From positions 27,259 to 91,258 of the forward strand of contig JADFXG010000012.1 in the NCBI GenBank assembly GCA_015233895.1: a stretch of DNA of 64,000 bases, given 5' to 3'. Below, piece after piece: positions 54,834 to 64,000 of the stretch. Under the pieces are notes generated by a model. It did not search any database. It saw only the letters and a program-made list of their open reading frames with translations, and had not been told where the DNA came from. Position numbers and translations under genes: made by a program. Numbering within the stretch: the first letter of the stretch is position 1; each line of letters opens with the position of its first letter. The stretch is from Nitrospirota bacterium. Its GTDB lineage: Bacteria > Nitrospirota > Thermodesulfovibrionia > Thermodesulfovibrionales > Magnetobacteriaceae.

Positions 54834-55535
54834 ATGATTATAAAAGGACCGGCTAAAAAACTAACTATCTACGTGGATGAAAATGAGAAATACGGAGATA
54901 AACCCGTATATGAGACAGTGATAGAGCTTTTTTTAAAGAAAGGAATAAGCGGCGTCACTCTTTTTAAAGGCACCGCAGGTTTTGGCAGAGGAGCGGTGGT
55001 GCATTCGTCAAAAATACTTGAACTCTCTGAAAATCTACCCTTAAAAATAGAAGCAATTGATACGCAGGAGGCTATAAACACTGTGCTGCCTGATATATAC
55101 CTCATTGTTGACAAAGGACTGATTGAAATCAGCGACACTGAGATAGTCAAATGGGAAAAGCGTGCCATTGCCGCTAAAATGCCGGAGGTCAAACGCAGAA
55201 GGACCCAATATGATGCAAAAATGCTTCAGATTATGATAAATGAAAATGATAAGTGGCATGGAGAGCCTATGGCCGATGCACTCTTAAAAAGGTTTGCCAT
55301 GGAGGAAATTACAGGGATAACAGTTTTTAAGGGCATTACCGGATACGGTAGCCACAAGGAGGTACACAAGCACAGGTTTTTTTCGCTGGCTGAAGGACTG
55401 CCTGTGCTTCTGATTATCGTTGAAATGGAGGATAAAATAGAAAGAGCACTACAGGCGGTAGATGATATTCTCACAGAGGGGATAGTATCAGTTTGTGACG
55501 TAAATGCAATTAGATATTCAATGGAAAGCGCGTAA
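54834..55535 (+). CDS. Double DUF190 (PII-like) protein
   Basis: 233 residues made of two DUF190 domains, residues ~5-105 and ~125-228, each with the pattern LTIYVDENEKYGDKPVYE ... GITVFKGITGYGS-type beta-alpha-beta core. The domains share ferredoxin-like folds with PII proteins. DUF190 often accompanies CrcB, including in this operon, suggesting a regulator or fluoride-linked sensor. GGAG precedes the ATG. Confidence 0.88.
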   Translation: MIIKGPAKKLTIYVDENEKYGDKPVYETVIELFLKKGISGVTLFKGTAGFGRGAVVHSSKILELSENLPLKIEAIDTQEAINTVLPDIYLIVDKGLIEISDTEIVKWEKRAIAAKMPEVKRRRTQYDAKMLQIMINENDKWHGEPMADALLKRFAMEEITGITVFKGITGYGSHKEVHKHRFFSLAEGLPVLLIIVEMEDKIERALQAVDDILTEGIVSVCDVNAIRYSMESA

Positions 55536-55541
55536 GGAGCA

Positions 55542-57122
55542 ATGTTTAACAATAGCGGGATATTAGATGAACTATGCGTCCTGTATGTGGAGGATGAGGC
55601 GGCTGTAAGGCTCAACGTGGGAGAATCGTTGATGAGACTTTGCCGCAATCTTTATTTGGCGTCAAACGGTAAAGAAGGATTGGATATTTATGTCGCATAC
55701 CGGCCTGACATTGTGATAACAGACATACGTATGCCGAAGATGAACGGTCTTGCCATGGCAAGGGAGATAAAAAAGCATAATCCTAAGACTCAGATAATAA
55801 TCACTACTGCTTTTAGTGACACAGACATGCTTATTGAGTCTATAGAGCTTGGTGTGAATCAGTACGTGATAAAACCAATCAACGCTGAAAAACTCCTTGA
55901 GAAATTAATCCTGTGTGCAAAGGCAGTATGGACAGACAGAGCGTTTAAGGAAAGCCATGATTTATTTAAAAAACTTTCTGAGGGATCAGCTTTTGGAGTT
56001 GCACTACACAGGGAGAAATTTTTGTATGTCAATCCTGCAATGCAAAGCATAACCGGATACAAGCCCTCAGAGCTGTTAAATATGTGCTTGTGGGATGTTA
56101 TGGGACAGAGGTGGAAGCAGGGGATAAAGGAACAGATGTTTTGGCGGCTCAAAGGCGTGAAGATGCCGCTTGAATATACCGAGATGGAATTAATATCAAA
56201 AGACGGAAAGACTAAATGGATAAAACTGCTTACGGATACGGTGGAATACAGGGGAGGGTTTTGCGGCCTTTTAGATATGATTGATATAACAAACGAAAAG
56301 CAATATGAAATGGATATTCTGCAGTTAAACAGGACACTTGAGGAGCGTGTAAATGAGGAAATACGAAAACGCTCAGAGCAGGAACTGCTTTTAGTGCAGC
56401 AGTCTAAGATGGCTGCAATGGGTGAGATGATAGGTGCAATTGCTCACCAGTGGAGACAGCCGCTTAATGTTATATCCCTCATAATGTATGATCTTCAGGA
56501 TGCCTTTGCAGATGGCAAACTTGACTCTGACTATATGAATAAGTCAGTGGATGACTCTGTGAATCAGATAGATTTTATGTCAAAAGCAATTGAAGCTTTC
56601 AGGAATTTTCTGAAGCCATCTAAGAAAAAAGAACTTTTCAATCTCGTCCAGTCAATCAATGATACTCTCCTGCTTTTTGGAGCTATGCTAAGCACCGTTG
56701 GAATAACAGTGAATCTGAATTTTAATGAAGACGACATAATGGAGGCCGAGGGATTTGCTAACGAGTTTAAGCAGGTGATTTTTAATATAATCAATAACGC
56801 CCGTGATGCGATAGAAGGAAATCGTGCTACTACAAACGTCCGCACAAGGGGCAGGATAGATATAACCGGTTGGCGCACAGAGGACAGGGTTATCGTGGAA
56901 ATAAGCGACAACGGGGGCGGCATCTCACCTGAGGCGTGTTGTAAAGTGTTTGACGCTTACTTCACAACAAAAGAAGACAAAAAGGGTACTGGCATAGGCA
57001 TGTACATGTCTAAGACAATAATAGAAAGAAATATGGGCGGTAAGCTAACTGCTTCAAACAGAGGGGACGGAGCCGTCTTTACAATAGAATTAAACGCATC
57101 ACAGGACGGGAGTGCTGGATAA
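55542..57122 (+). CDS. REC-PAS-histidine kinase hybrid
   Basis: 526 residues: a receiver (E17-D18 pair; phospho-acceptor D61 in VITDIRMPKMNG; Lys in VIKPINAEKL), a PAS domain with KEKFLYVNPAMQSITGYKPSE, a coiled coil, and a kinase core of the type with IGAIAHQWRQPLNVISLIMYD, NIINNARDAIEGN, DNGGGISPEACCKVFDAYFTTK and GTGIGMYMSKTI. No membrane segments, so cytoplasmic. The N-terminal receiver suggests input from another kinase. Its 3' end overlaps the convergent REC-CNMP gene by 24 bp. Confidence 0.93.
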   Translation: MFNNSGILDELCVLYVEDEAAVRLNVGESLMRLCRNLYLASNGKEGLDIYVAYRPDIVITDIRMPKMNGLAMAREIKKHNPKTQIIITTAFSDTDMLIESIELGVNQYVIKPINAEKLLEKLILCAKAVWTDRAFKESHDLFKKLSEGSAFGVALHREKFLYVNPAMQSITGYKPSELLNMCLWDVMGQRWKQGIKEQMFWRLKGVKMPLEYTEMELISKDGKTKWIKLLTDTVEYRGGFCGLLDMIDITNEKQYEMDILQLNRTLEERVNEEIRKRSEQELLLVQQSKMAAMGEMIGAIAHQWRQPLNVISLIMYDLQDAFADGKLDSDYMNKSVDDSVNQIDFMSKAIEAFRNFLKPSKKKELFNLVQSINDTLLLFGAMLSTVGITVNLNFNEDDIMEAEGFANEFKQVIFNIINNARDAIEGNRATTNVRTRGRIDITGWRTEDRVIVEISDNGGGISPEACCKVFDAYFTTKEDKKGTGIGMYMSKTIIERNMGGKLTASNRGDGAVFTIELNASQDGSAG

Positions 57123-57965
57123 ACCGTCTTTAGCATGAGAGGTAAGAACCATCTCTTTGATTTTAGCCGTTGCCCCACGGAGTCTTCTGCTAAAGACATG
57201 GGCAAGTTTCTTAAACAGCTTCAGTGTTATAATGTCGTCGTAGCCACCCATGATGCGTTTGTCAAATTCCAGTAAAATCACATCGTCAAAAGCCTTAGCT
57301 TTGGCAGAGCGCGGCTGGCCGTCCAAAATGGCCATCTCTCCAAAGCAGCTTCCCCTTTTAAGCCTTGCAAGGGTCTCTTCACGTTTTTTACCGATTTTCT
57401 TTGAAATGCTTACAACACCATCCACTATTACGTAAAACCTGTCACCGGGCTGCCCTTCGTCAAAAATTAAATCACCCTCGGCATATTTTCTGCATTTTGA
57501 AATTCTTAAAAGAGTCATTAGCTCCTCGTCGGTGAGAAAGGAAAAAAAATCGAGGTCACGAATTTTTCTGACAGTCTTGGTTATCGCCATGGGGACACTT
57601 CTGATTGCATCATCTAACGCTTTTTTTACATCTTCAATCTGATACGGGTACTGTAAAACAGCACTGACCCCCTCTTTGTACATTCTTTTGAGGTCGGAGG
57701 CCTCCATTTCAGAGTCTATAAGCAGAATGACTCTTATGTTGTAGCGTTCCCTTAGCTCTTTGAAAAAGTTCTCTTCATACGTGCTGACAGTGAAATAATC
57801 AGCCATGAGTATTTCGTAAGGTTCTTGTTTCAGAATATTAAAAACACTTAGTGGTTTTGTTACGCCAGAGACCTGAGGATAGCCCATATAGTTAAGAGTT
57901 CCCTTGGCAAAATCAAGGCCTCGCTGGTCATGAATTAACACCAGAATCTTTAATTCGCCACCCAT
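57099..57965 (-). CDS. Receiver-like plus cyclic-nucleotide-binding domain protein
   Basis: 288 residues. Residues ~5-125 resemble a receiver, starting LKILVLIHDQRGLDF with the acceptor-like D56 in ILMADYF, but the usual invariant Lys near the end is replaced (LQYPYQIED), so phosphorylation is doubtful. Residues ~140-260 are a CNMP/CRP-like effector domain (SKCRKYAEGDLIFDEGQPGD, RGSCFGEMAILDGQPRSAKA). No helix-turn-helix follows, so it is not a typical transcription factor. Its end overlaps the end of the convergent histidine kinase gene. Confidence 0.82.
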   Translation of the reverse strand: MGGELKILVLIHDQRGLDFAKGTLNYMGYPQVSGVTKPLSVFNILKQEPYEILMADYFTVSTYEENFFKELRERYNIRVILLIDSEMEASDLKRMYKEGVSAVLQYPYQIEDVKKALDDAIRSVPMAITKTVRKIRDLDFFSFLTDEELMTLLRISKCRKYAEGDLIFDEGQPGDRFYVIVDGVVSISKKIGKKREETLARLKRGSCFGEMAILDGQPRSAKAKAFDDVILLEFDKRIMGGYDDIITLKLFKKLAHVFSRRLRGATAKIKEMVLTSHAKDGLSSTPVL

Positions 57966-58057
57966 GTGGTAATTGTAAATTATCTGAGGTTAAATGTCAA
58001 ATAAGCAATTTCCGTTAAAGACAACATCTTAGCCTCTTCTCATAGCTTCAAAACAAT

Positions 58058-59191
58058 CTACAAGACAGATTTCTTATCCTCTATGAGCTCAAGGATGGAA
58101 TTAAAGGCCTCGACAAACAGGCGCACTCCGTCCTCTTCAAGCGCATTGGTAACAACATCGAGGTTGATATTTAAATCGCTCATATCGTCAAGAACTGCCG
58201 AGGCCTCATCGAGTTCCTTATCAACAGTTCTTTGCACTTTGCCATGGTCTTTAAAGGCAATCACAGTTTCATGAGGCATAGTGTTTACGGTCTGAGGGCC
58301 TATTAGTGAATCAACATAGAGACAGTCGCTGTAAGCCGGGTTTTTTGTGCTTGTGCTTGCCCAAAGGAGTCTTTGAATACGGGCACCGCGTGGTTTTAGC
58401 GCTAAAAACCTCTCCGTCGAAAACAAGGCCACCATTGACTGATAGGCGCTTTTGGCATAAGCAACCGCTGCTTTTCCCTTAAGGGATTCTATCCACTGTT
58501 TTTCGTCAGGGTTGGTGGTAGCATTAATGCGTGCGTCAAATATTTTATCAATAGCGGTGTCTATTCTGCTTATGAAAAAACTTGCAACCGATGCCGTGTT
58601 CACTATGCTGCCCCCCCTTTTTACAGACTCCTCAAGTCCCTCGATGTAGGCTATAGCAGCATCCTCGTATCGCTTGACCGAAAAAAGCAGGGTAACATTT
58701 ACATTTACCCCTTGTGCCGTAAGCTCTCTTACCGCTTCAACTCCCTCTTTTGTAGCCGGCACCTTTATCATTATGTTTGGTTTGTTAATGCGTTTAAACA
58801 AATCCAGCGCCTCAGAGATTGTGGTCTGTGTGTTGCTGGCGTAATTTGGGTCAACCTCTATGCTTACGTAACCATCCAACCCTTTGCTTGCCTCATACAC
58901 CGGATACAGCACAGATGCGGCATCAACGATGTCTTTAATCTCAAGGCCATAAAATACATCCTTAGGAGTAACCCCGGGCATTTTGAAAAGTTCCGCCATA
59001 TGCTTGTCATACTCTTTGCCGTTCTTTATGGATTTATAAAAGATGCTCGGATTCGACGTGATTCCTAAAAGACCGTCATTATCTATCATTTCTTTCAACT
59101 TTCCAGAGCTTATAAACTCCCTGCTTATGTTATCGTACCAAAAACTCTGTCCGGCTCTTTTTAGTTCAATAAGCGGATTTTCCTTAGCCAT
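58058..59191 (-). CDS. tal: Transaldolase
   Basis: 377 residues. Transfers dihydroxyacetone between sugar phosphates in the pentose phosphate pathway. Motifs: GITSNPSIFYKSI, the Schiff-base Lys region NIMIKVPATKEGVEAV, NVNVTLLFSVKRYEDAAIAYIEGLEESV, and RILWASTSTKNPAY-like C-terminal block. The long length fits the Tal-type 3 or fused-family size. GGGGGG precedes the ATG. A monocistronic gene between signalling and glycosyltransferase genes. Confidence 0.95.
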   Translation of the reverse strand: MAKENPLIELKRAGQSFWYDNISREFISSGKLKEMIDNDGLLGITSNPSIFYKSIKNGKEYDKHMAELFKMPGVTPKDVFYGLEIKDIVDAASVLYPVYEASKGLDGYVSIEVDPNYASNTQTTISEALDLFKRINKPNIMIKVPATKEGVEAVRELTAQGVNVNVTLLFSVKRYEDAAIAYIEGLEESVKRGGSIVNTASVASFFISRIDTAIDKIFDARINATTNPDEKQWIESLKGKAAVAYAKSAYQSMVALFSTERFLALKPRGARIQRLLWASTSTKNPAYSDCLYVDSLIGPQTVNTMPHETVIAFKDHGKVQRTVDKELDEASAVLDDMSDLNINLDVVTNALEEDGVRLFVEAFNSILELIEDKKSVL

Positions 59192-59244
59192 TATAAAGAC
59201 CCCCCATGTTATTTTCTAACTGTTTTTTAACATAAAACATCTGA

Positions 59245-60624
59245 TTATTTCAATGGCTTCGATATTTTAATACGGGTTACTTTTGCTAAAATTAAAGCAA
59301 CCCCATAGCCTCCTAAAATGGAAACAACCGGCATCACGGGATGCCTGAACCTGCCGTAGCCTGTTACTCCGCCTGAGAGCAACAAAAAGTACGCTAATAT
59401 TAAAAACATAAAGAGGTTGGCAGGGTCGGTTTTTTTAATATTTATTGCAGCCATAGCCATAAGCAAATAATATAAAACCAGCAACAGGCCAAATAACACA
59501 TTAAGAGTAAACAGAAGAGGCGCTTGAAGCAGAGCTTCTTTGAAAACCTGTAGGAAAGAGGAATCCAGCGTGCCGTCAAAAATATCCGTTTTTCCCTTAT
59601 AGCTTAGCAGTTGTGCGTATTCAGTAGCACCGGGGGAAAGTAGCACTGCTGCTATACCTTTTATGTAAGTAACTGCAAATATAGCAGCGTTTTCCTCTAT
59701 GACGTTGAGTGCCTCTTTGTGCATATAGGCAAGGCTGCCAATAAACCCAAGCTCTTTAACTATATGTTGGAATTTTTTTTCCTCAGCATACTGTACCTGA
59801 TAGAATGGGAGTTTTTCGTTTTTTGACATTATTGACACCCTGTGGTAGAAATAGAGATTAAAGTCAGAGACTGACGAAAACTGGCTATAGCCGGTTTCTT
59901 TAAAATTTCTCAACTGCCACAGGCCAGTAAGTGAAAGTGAAATTAGGAGAAGCAGTATTGTATTTATAAATAAGCGTTTCCTTTCCTGTCGGTTTTTTAA
60001 AAATAATAAATATATTCCCAAAAATATAACCGTGGCAGTGGAAAGATAGAGCGACACAGGCCTTATGTACGAACACACCGCAACAAAGATGCCAGCGGCA
60101 ACGGCATAACGCACAGATGGAGTTTTCAGAAGTTTTACAACATAAAAAAGAAACCACATCAAAGTAAAAGTAAACAGAGTTTCCGTAAGCAAAATCAATG
60201 AATAAACAATGGATAGCTGCTCAAAAGCATATAAAATGGAGGCAGCCCTGGCTGCAGTTTCATCTTCAAAGATTATAAGAGCTGTCTTAAAAACAAGATA
60301 AACTGTCAATGAACTCAACACAATTTGGATTAGTGCTGTGACAATTTCCACATGGCCGGAGATAAGCCCGGGGATAAGAAAAACCGGATAAGCCGGAGTT
60401 CTAAAGACCTCAGGGGTGAGGCCGTTAGTAAATGACCCACTGGAGAGCAATTCTCTCGCCAGTGTCAGGTAAGGGGGGGTATCGGAGCGGGTAAAAACAT
60501 TTAATGACTCCGCCTTCAAACAAACAAGCAATAAAAAGCCAAGGCGTAAAAAAAACGAAAACAGCACTATACGCCATGGGGCAGCGTTTTTTAATAAACT
60601 TTCTACTATTACAGGCTTTTTCAA
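59245..60624 (-). CDS. Membrane GT39-like glycosyltransferase
   Basis: 459 residues with ~11 membrane helices, beginning MKKPVIVESLLKNAAP at TTG 60624, directly after the stop of the GT2 gene. The first loop has DTPPYLTLARELLSSG, with the acidic residue common to PMT/GT39 lipid-linked sugar transferases; later ALSLYLSTATVIFLGIY and LFMFLILAYFLLLSGGVTGYGRFRHP. It probably moves a sugar from a polyprenyl-phosphate donor to an acceptor outside the membrane, with the GT2 partner making that donor. Confidence 0.8.
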   Translation of the reverse strand: MKKPVIVESLLKNAAPWRIVLFSFFLRLGFLLLVCLKAESLNVFTRSDTPPYLTLARELLSSGSFTNGLTPEVFRTPAYPVFLIPGLISGHVEIVTALIQIVLSSLTVYLVFKTALIIFEDETAARAASILYAFEQLSIVYSLILLTETLFTFTLMWFLFYVVKLLKTPSVRYAVAAGIFVAVCSYIRPVSLYLSTATVIFLGIYLLFLKNRQERKRLFINTILLLLISLSLTGLWQLRNFKETGYSQFSSVSDFNLYFYHRVSIMSKNEKLPFYQVQYAEEKKFQHIVKELGFIGSLAYMHKEALNVIEENAAIFAVTYIKGIAAVLLSPGATEYAQLLSYKGKTDIFDGTLDSSFLQVFKEALLQAPLLFTLNVLFGLLLVLYYLLMAMAAINIKKTDPANLFMFLILAYFLLLSGGVTGYGRFRHPVMPVVSILGGYGVALILAKVTRIKISKPLK

Positions 60625-61329
60625 TTAACCGAAGAGGTTGTACCAGATTATACAATATATAGCCTTGATGCCGTCTTTCCAGTTGATTTTTTTGCCCTCT
60701 GCATAGGTTCGTCCGTAGTACGATATAGGGACTTCATATATTTTGAGGTTCTTTTTAGCAATCTTTGCGGTAAATTCAGGTTCAAACCCAAAACGGTTTT
60801 CGACAAGATTTATGCCGACAAGGACTTCTCTGTTAAATACCTTATAGCAGGTTTCCATGTCAGTCAGGTTAATGTTTGTAAGCATATTTGAAAGTGTGGT
60901 AAGAGCCCTGTTACCTATATAGTGCCAGTAGTAGAGCACCCTGTGCGGGCCTCCCAAAAACCTTGAGCCATAAACAACGTCAGCAACACCCTGCTCTATA
61001 GGGCTAAGAAGTTTCTGGTACTCATTGGGGTCATATTCCATGTCGGCATCCTGAATTATTATCACATCTCCGGTTGAGGCAGCAAACCCTGTGCGAAGAG
61101 CGGCTCCTTTTCCTAAATTCCGATTGTGATATATTACCTTCAAAGAGCCGGTTGCGCCTGATTTATTTTCAGCCTGTTTTAAATATTCCCTTGAACCGTC
61201 CATTGAGTAATCATCAACTATGATTATTTCTCTTTCATTATTTCCAATGGGGGCATTTCCAACACGTCTTATTATCTCTTCTATTGTGTTTTTCTCGTTA
61301 TATATAGGTATTACTATAGATATCTTCAA
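60625..61329 (-). CDS. GT2 family polyprenyl-phosphate glycosyltransferase (DPM1-like)
   Basis: 234 residues. Standard GT2 start [21 protein letters not shown] with [15 protein letters not shown] and the DxD-type [13 protein letters not shown], then [18 protein letters not shown] acceptor region. Start is TTG 61329, with AGGAGG 5 nt upstream. Likely makes polyprenyl-phosphate-sugar for the membrane transferases on either side. Cytoplasmic, possibly membrane-associated. Confidence 0.93.
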   Translation of the reverse strand: MKISIVIPIYNEKNTIEEIIRRVGNAPIGNNEREIIIVDDYSMDGSREYLKQAENKSGATGSLKVIYHNRNLGKGAALRTGFAASTGDVIIIQDADMEYDPNEYQKLLSPIEQGVADVVYGSRFLGGPHRVLYYWHYIGNRALTTLSNMLTNINLTDMETCYKVFNREVLVGINLVENRFGFEPEFTAKIAKKNLKIYEVPISYYGRTYAEGKKINWKDGIKAIYCIIWYNLFG

Positions 61330-61422
61330 CTAAACCTCCTTAAAACTCACTACCCTGTCACCTGCGGCTTTAGTGGCGACAATAATTATAATAAAATTAC
61401 TCTGTAAAAGGTCAATAATTCT

Positions 61423-63012
61423 TTAGTTTGTCGAGTTATTTATTTTGGGTGCCGGGTTTTCATAGTACCTCATCACATAGAGATAAAACTTTTCGCTCTT
61501 TACCACACTTTTTGTAAACTGCTTAAGCGGAATCAATCCATATTGTTGAATTTCATAATTTTTTACAGGACTGTTAAATACAAGTAAAACATCAGACTTC
61601 ACTGAATTCATATATTTCTCAGTGGCCTTTAGCACATCTACTGACTCAGTTCTGTGTTGTGCTTTCCACACGGTAAAGGTACCTGTTCTATCCGTTACCG
61701 GGGAGTAAAAAGGTCTGTCAAGATATGCCATAACACCTGTTGCTGCAAAATCCCAGAAACCTGAAACCGGCATGTTTTGCCAATTGTTTTGCTTTATATA
61801 GTTTGCAGTTTCCCTGCTTTCTGAAAATTGGTATATGTAATCAAGGGTATTTGCTGTTAATGCAGCAATTACTCCTGCTGAAAAGATCAGAGTTAACAAT
61901 CGATCTCTGTTTCTCTCAAAAAAAATAAAAAAATTATTTAAAAAAGGATTTATAAATTCTTCTGCCTGGTAGTATTTTGAAATCCACACAGCCGCAACAA
62001 AAGCAAAATAGTAATGCCCCTTGTGGCGTAATGAACCCTCAAAGAAAATATAACAAAATGAAGTAACCCCTAAGACACTGCTAATGTAAAAAAGAGCAGG
62101 GATTTTTCTCCTGAAAACAATACAAAATGTAAACAAAAGCAAACCCAACGAGATAATCAGTCTTATCATATATCGCATCTCTTTTTCCACAGGCAAATAA
62201 CTCAGAAAATTCGTAAGCCAAAAAACCATTTCAAATCGTGGCACAGGCACAAAGACATTCCATATCTCTGAAATCTGGTCTGCTATTTTTTCTGGTATGT
62301 TAGAAGCAAAGATGACAGGATGATACCAGTAGGAATCAGAGGGAGGTTTTGTCAGAATTATCGAAACAGCAAGGCCTGCAGCAAAAATTAAAATTGATGT
62401 GTAAAACTGCCATGATTTATAAAGGGTGAAATTCTTTAAAAGAATGGGTTCAAAATAAGCAGTAATAGCAAGGGCTATTGCCAAGACCATTGACATTGCG
62501 TTACATTGGCACATTAGAAATAAAACAGCAGAAAGTAATATATAATTTCTGTGTTTCGAATCTTTCAAGAAATATACAATAAAAAGAAAAAGAAATAAAA
62601 TCCCAAGAGCATAGTCTCTGCTGATAACAGCATATTCAAAAAAAGGAAAGTAGCCGAAAATGAATAGCCCTCGTAGTAGCTTGTTAAAAGGAGCAAATCT
62701 TAGAAATATAAATGCAGAGGCTGTGGCAATAACAATATGAGCCATCTGCATAGCAACCGGATTTCTCGTTATTTTAGTTATTGGAAATAGGATTAAGTGC
62801 CATAGCATGGGATGTCCCTGATAGCGTATATTTTTAAAAAGCTCGTGCAAAGAGCCTGCGTCCCTGGCCATCACCCATGCCTCAAGCTCATCCCGCCACA
62901 TCTCATGGTGAAAAATATTAAAGAGGGTTAAAATAAAGAAAGCAAGGGTAAACATATAGACAAATTTTAAATCGTTATCAGGGACAGCCATACTTTTTTG
63001 ATTAGAGATCAT
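61423..63012 (-). CDS. Membrane protein of GT-C type, paralogue 1
   Basis: 529 residues with about ten membrane helices. The first outer loop carries HHEMWRDELEAWVMARDAG, with an Asp-Glu pair expected for GT-C-fold lipid-linked glycosyltransferases, then NIRYQGHPMLWHLILFP. The large soluble C-terminal part includes FWDFAATGVMAYLDRPFYSPV. The start ATG overlaps the stop of the neighbouring paralogue by 4 bp, so the two genes are coupled and share their downstream half in sequence. Confidence 0.75.
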   Translation of the reverse strand: MISNQKSMAVPDNDLKFVYMFTLAFFILTLFNIFHHEMWRDELEAWVMARDAGSLHELFKNIRYQGHPMLWHLILFPITKITRNPVAMQMAHIVIATASAFIFLRFAPFNKLLRGLFIFGYFPFFEYAVISRDYALGILFLFLFIVYFLKDSKHRNYILLSAVLFLMCQCNAMSMVLAIALAITAYFEPILLKNFTLYKSWQFYTSILIFAAGLAVSIILTKPPSDSYWYHPVIFASNIPEKIADQISEIWNVFVPVPRFEMVFWLTNFLSYLPVEKEMRYMIRLIISLGLLLFTFCIVFRRKIPALFYISSVLGVTSFCYIFFEGSLRHKGHYYFAFVAAVWISKYYQAEEFINPFLNNFFIFFERNRDRLLTLIFSAGVIAALTANTLDYIYQFSESRETANYIKQNNWQNMPVSGFWDFAATGVMAYLDRPFYSPVTDRTGTFTVWKAQHRTESVDVLKATEKYMNSVKSDVLLVFNSPVKNYEIQQYGLIPLKQFTKSVVKSEKFYLYVMRYYENPAPKINNSTN

Positions 63013-64000
63013 AGGGGTTCATACCTCATCAAATAGAGATAAAACTTTTCGCTCATCACAATGCTCTGTGTAAAATATTTAATTGGAATCAGTCGGTATC
63101 GTCTGATTTCCTGGAAACTTACCGGTTTATTAAACACAAGTAACACATCGGTTTTAACGGTATTTTTATACATTAAAGTGGCTCTCAGTGCATTTTCGTT
63201 GACATTTGTTTTTGATTTCCACACGGTGAAAGTGCCTGTTCTGTCAGCCACAGGATAATAAAACGGTCTGTCAAGATATCCTGACACGCCGCTTGCCGCA
63301 AAATCCCAATGGCCAGAAACCGGCATATTTTGCCAATTGTTTTGCCTGATAAACGCTGCTGCGTCTTTAGCCTCCGAGAAAGGATATATGTAACCAAGAG
63401 TATTGGCTATCAGAGCGCCAAGTACCGCTGCTGAAAATATCAGAGTCAAAAAGCGGTCTTTATTCCTCTCAAAAAAGCTGAAAAACGCATTGTATGAAGG
63501 TTTTGAGAATTCCACTAAAGGATAGTAACTGCTAATCCAAAGAGCCGCTACAGAGGCAAAATAATAGTGCCCTCTGTGCCGAAGCGATCCCTCATAGAAA
63601 ACATAACCAAAGGCCGTAATGCCAGTTATTGCTACCATATAGTAAAACGCGGGGATTTTCCTTCTGAACACTATGCAAAGTGTAAACAATAACAAACCTA
63701 ACGCTGCAAACAGTCTTAGAACATATCTCAGTTCTCTTTGTACCGGCAAGTAACTTAACACATTAGTCTCCCAAAAGTTCAGCTCTATCCTGGGTATTGG
63801 AATAAAAACATTCCATATTTCAGAAATCTGATCCTCTATTCTTGACGGTATGTCAGAGGTAATAATGACCGAATGATACCAGTATGAGTCAGCCGGAGGC
63901 TTCATTTGTAATATTGAAAGAACAAGACCTGCCGTAAATATTAAAAATGATGCATAAAACCGCCATGATTTATAAAAAGTAAATTCCTTAAAAAAACAAA
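63009..64000 (-). CDS. Membrane protein of GT-C type, paralogue 2 (cut by window edge)
   Basis: The reading frame stays open from its stop at 63009 to the right edge at 64000. Although an internal ATG occurs at 63905, the translated sequence upstream of it (KEFTFYKSWRFYASFLI, then TAGLVLSILQ) matches the corresponding part of paralogue 1 (KNFTLYKSWQFYTSILI), so the gene starts beyond the window. Shared blocks include DSYWYH, FYFASVAALW and GHWDFAASGVSGYLDRPFY. Tandem duplicate of paralogue 1 with substantial divergence. Confidence 0.8.
   Translation of the reverse strand, partial: CFFKEFTFYKSWRFYASFLIFTAGLVLSILQMKPPADSYWYHSVIITSDIPSRIEDQISEIWNVFIPIPRIELNFWETNVLSYLPVQRELRYVLRLFAALGLLLFTLCIVFRRKIPAFYYMVAITGITAFGYVFYEGSLRHRGHYYFASVAALWISSYYPLVEFSKPSYNAFFSFFERNKDRFLTLIFSAAVLGALIANTLGYIYPFSEAKDAAAFIRQNNWQNMPVSGHWDFAASGVSGYLDRPFYYPVADRTGTFTVWKSKTNVNENALRATLMYKNTVKTDVLLVFNKPVSFQEIRRYRLIPIKYFTQSIVMSEKFYLYLMRYEPL

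Noticed and set aside
1..64000. CRISPR array or prophage
   Set aside because: No regularly spaced direct repeats with unique spacers and no phage structural or integrase genes were seen.

Overview
The window is a stretch of Gram-negative bacterial chromosome of moderate GC content. Gene-family composition (pyrC/carA/carB, a KdpDE pair without a visible Kdp pump, CrcB with DUF190, ferredoxin-nitroreductase and MoeA-PBP fusions, several two-component proteins and a radical-SAM peptide cassette) suggests an environmental, probably anaerobic lineage such as Nitrospirota or a deltaproteobacterial relative. That placement is inference from gene families; no 16S or other marker was tested.

Layout. 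1-9.1 kb: pyrimidine/arginine entry genes pyrC-carA and carB, with carA and carB split by a 3.3 kb cassette (Rieske protein, Mrr-type nuclease, HicBA toxin-antitoxin, two membrane proteins). 9.2-11.5 kb: two zinc-ribbon proteins and a long receiver protein with an altered acidic pocket. 11.8-18.7 kb: valS-nadC, converging on trpE-trpG-trpD. 18.8-19.9 kb: tRNA-Gly(GCC), a small cupin-like gene and a nest of interspersed repeats. 19.9-28.5 kb: a large protein with RelA/SpoT-like motifs, a ferredoxin-nitroreductase, a CoA-transferase/GNAT fusion, rmuC, and a DHH-CBS-tRNA nucleotidyltransferase fusion. 28.5-30.9 kb: the rpmH-rnpA-yidD-yidC block, in which rnpA lacks a canonical start codon at the expected place.

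31.1-35.5 kb holds the most interesting locus: a compact five-gene operon with a near-consensus promoter, encoding a small Tat-leader-like peptide with ten Tyr-Xaa-Ser motifs, two SPASM-type radical SAM enzymes, a stand-alone Cys-rich SPASM-like protein and a GT9 glycosyltransferase. It looks like a ribosomally made, radically modified and possibly glycosylated peptide system, formally similar to the His-Xaa-Ser (HXS) systems but Tyr-based.

35.6-47.6 kb: two oligopeptide ABC ATPases, yraN, kdpD-kdpE, a DsrE-like secreted protein, a KimA-like K+ transporter, a decayed IS1380-type transposase, a Uma2 nuclease and a MoeA-PBP fusion. 47.6-54.4 kb: a heavy-metal efflux operon (CDF-like transporter, FixH/YtkA-like protein, CusC, CusB, CusA). 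54.4-58 kb: crcB, a double-DUF190 protein, a REC-PAS-histidine kinase and a REC/cyclic-nucleotide-binding protein. 58-64 kb: transaldolase and a membrane glycosyltransferase group with a tandem duplicate cut by the window edge.

A MITE-like palindromic element occurs three times (about 11.6, 19.7 and 42.2 kb), twice touching the 3' end of the adjoining gene.
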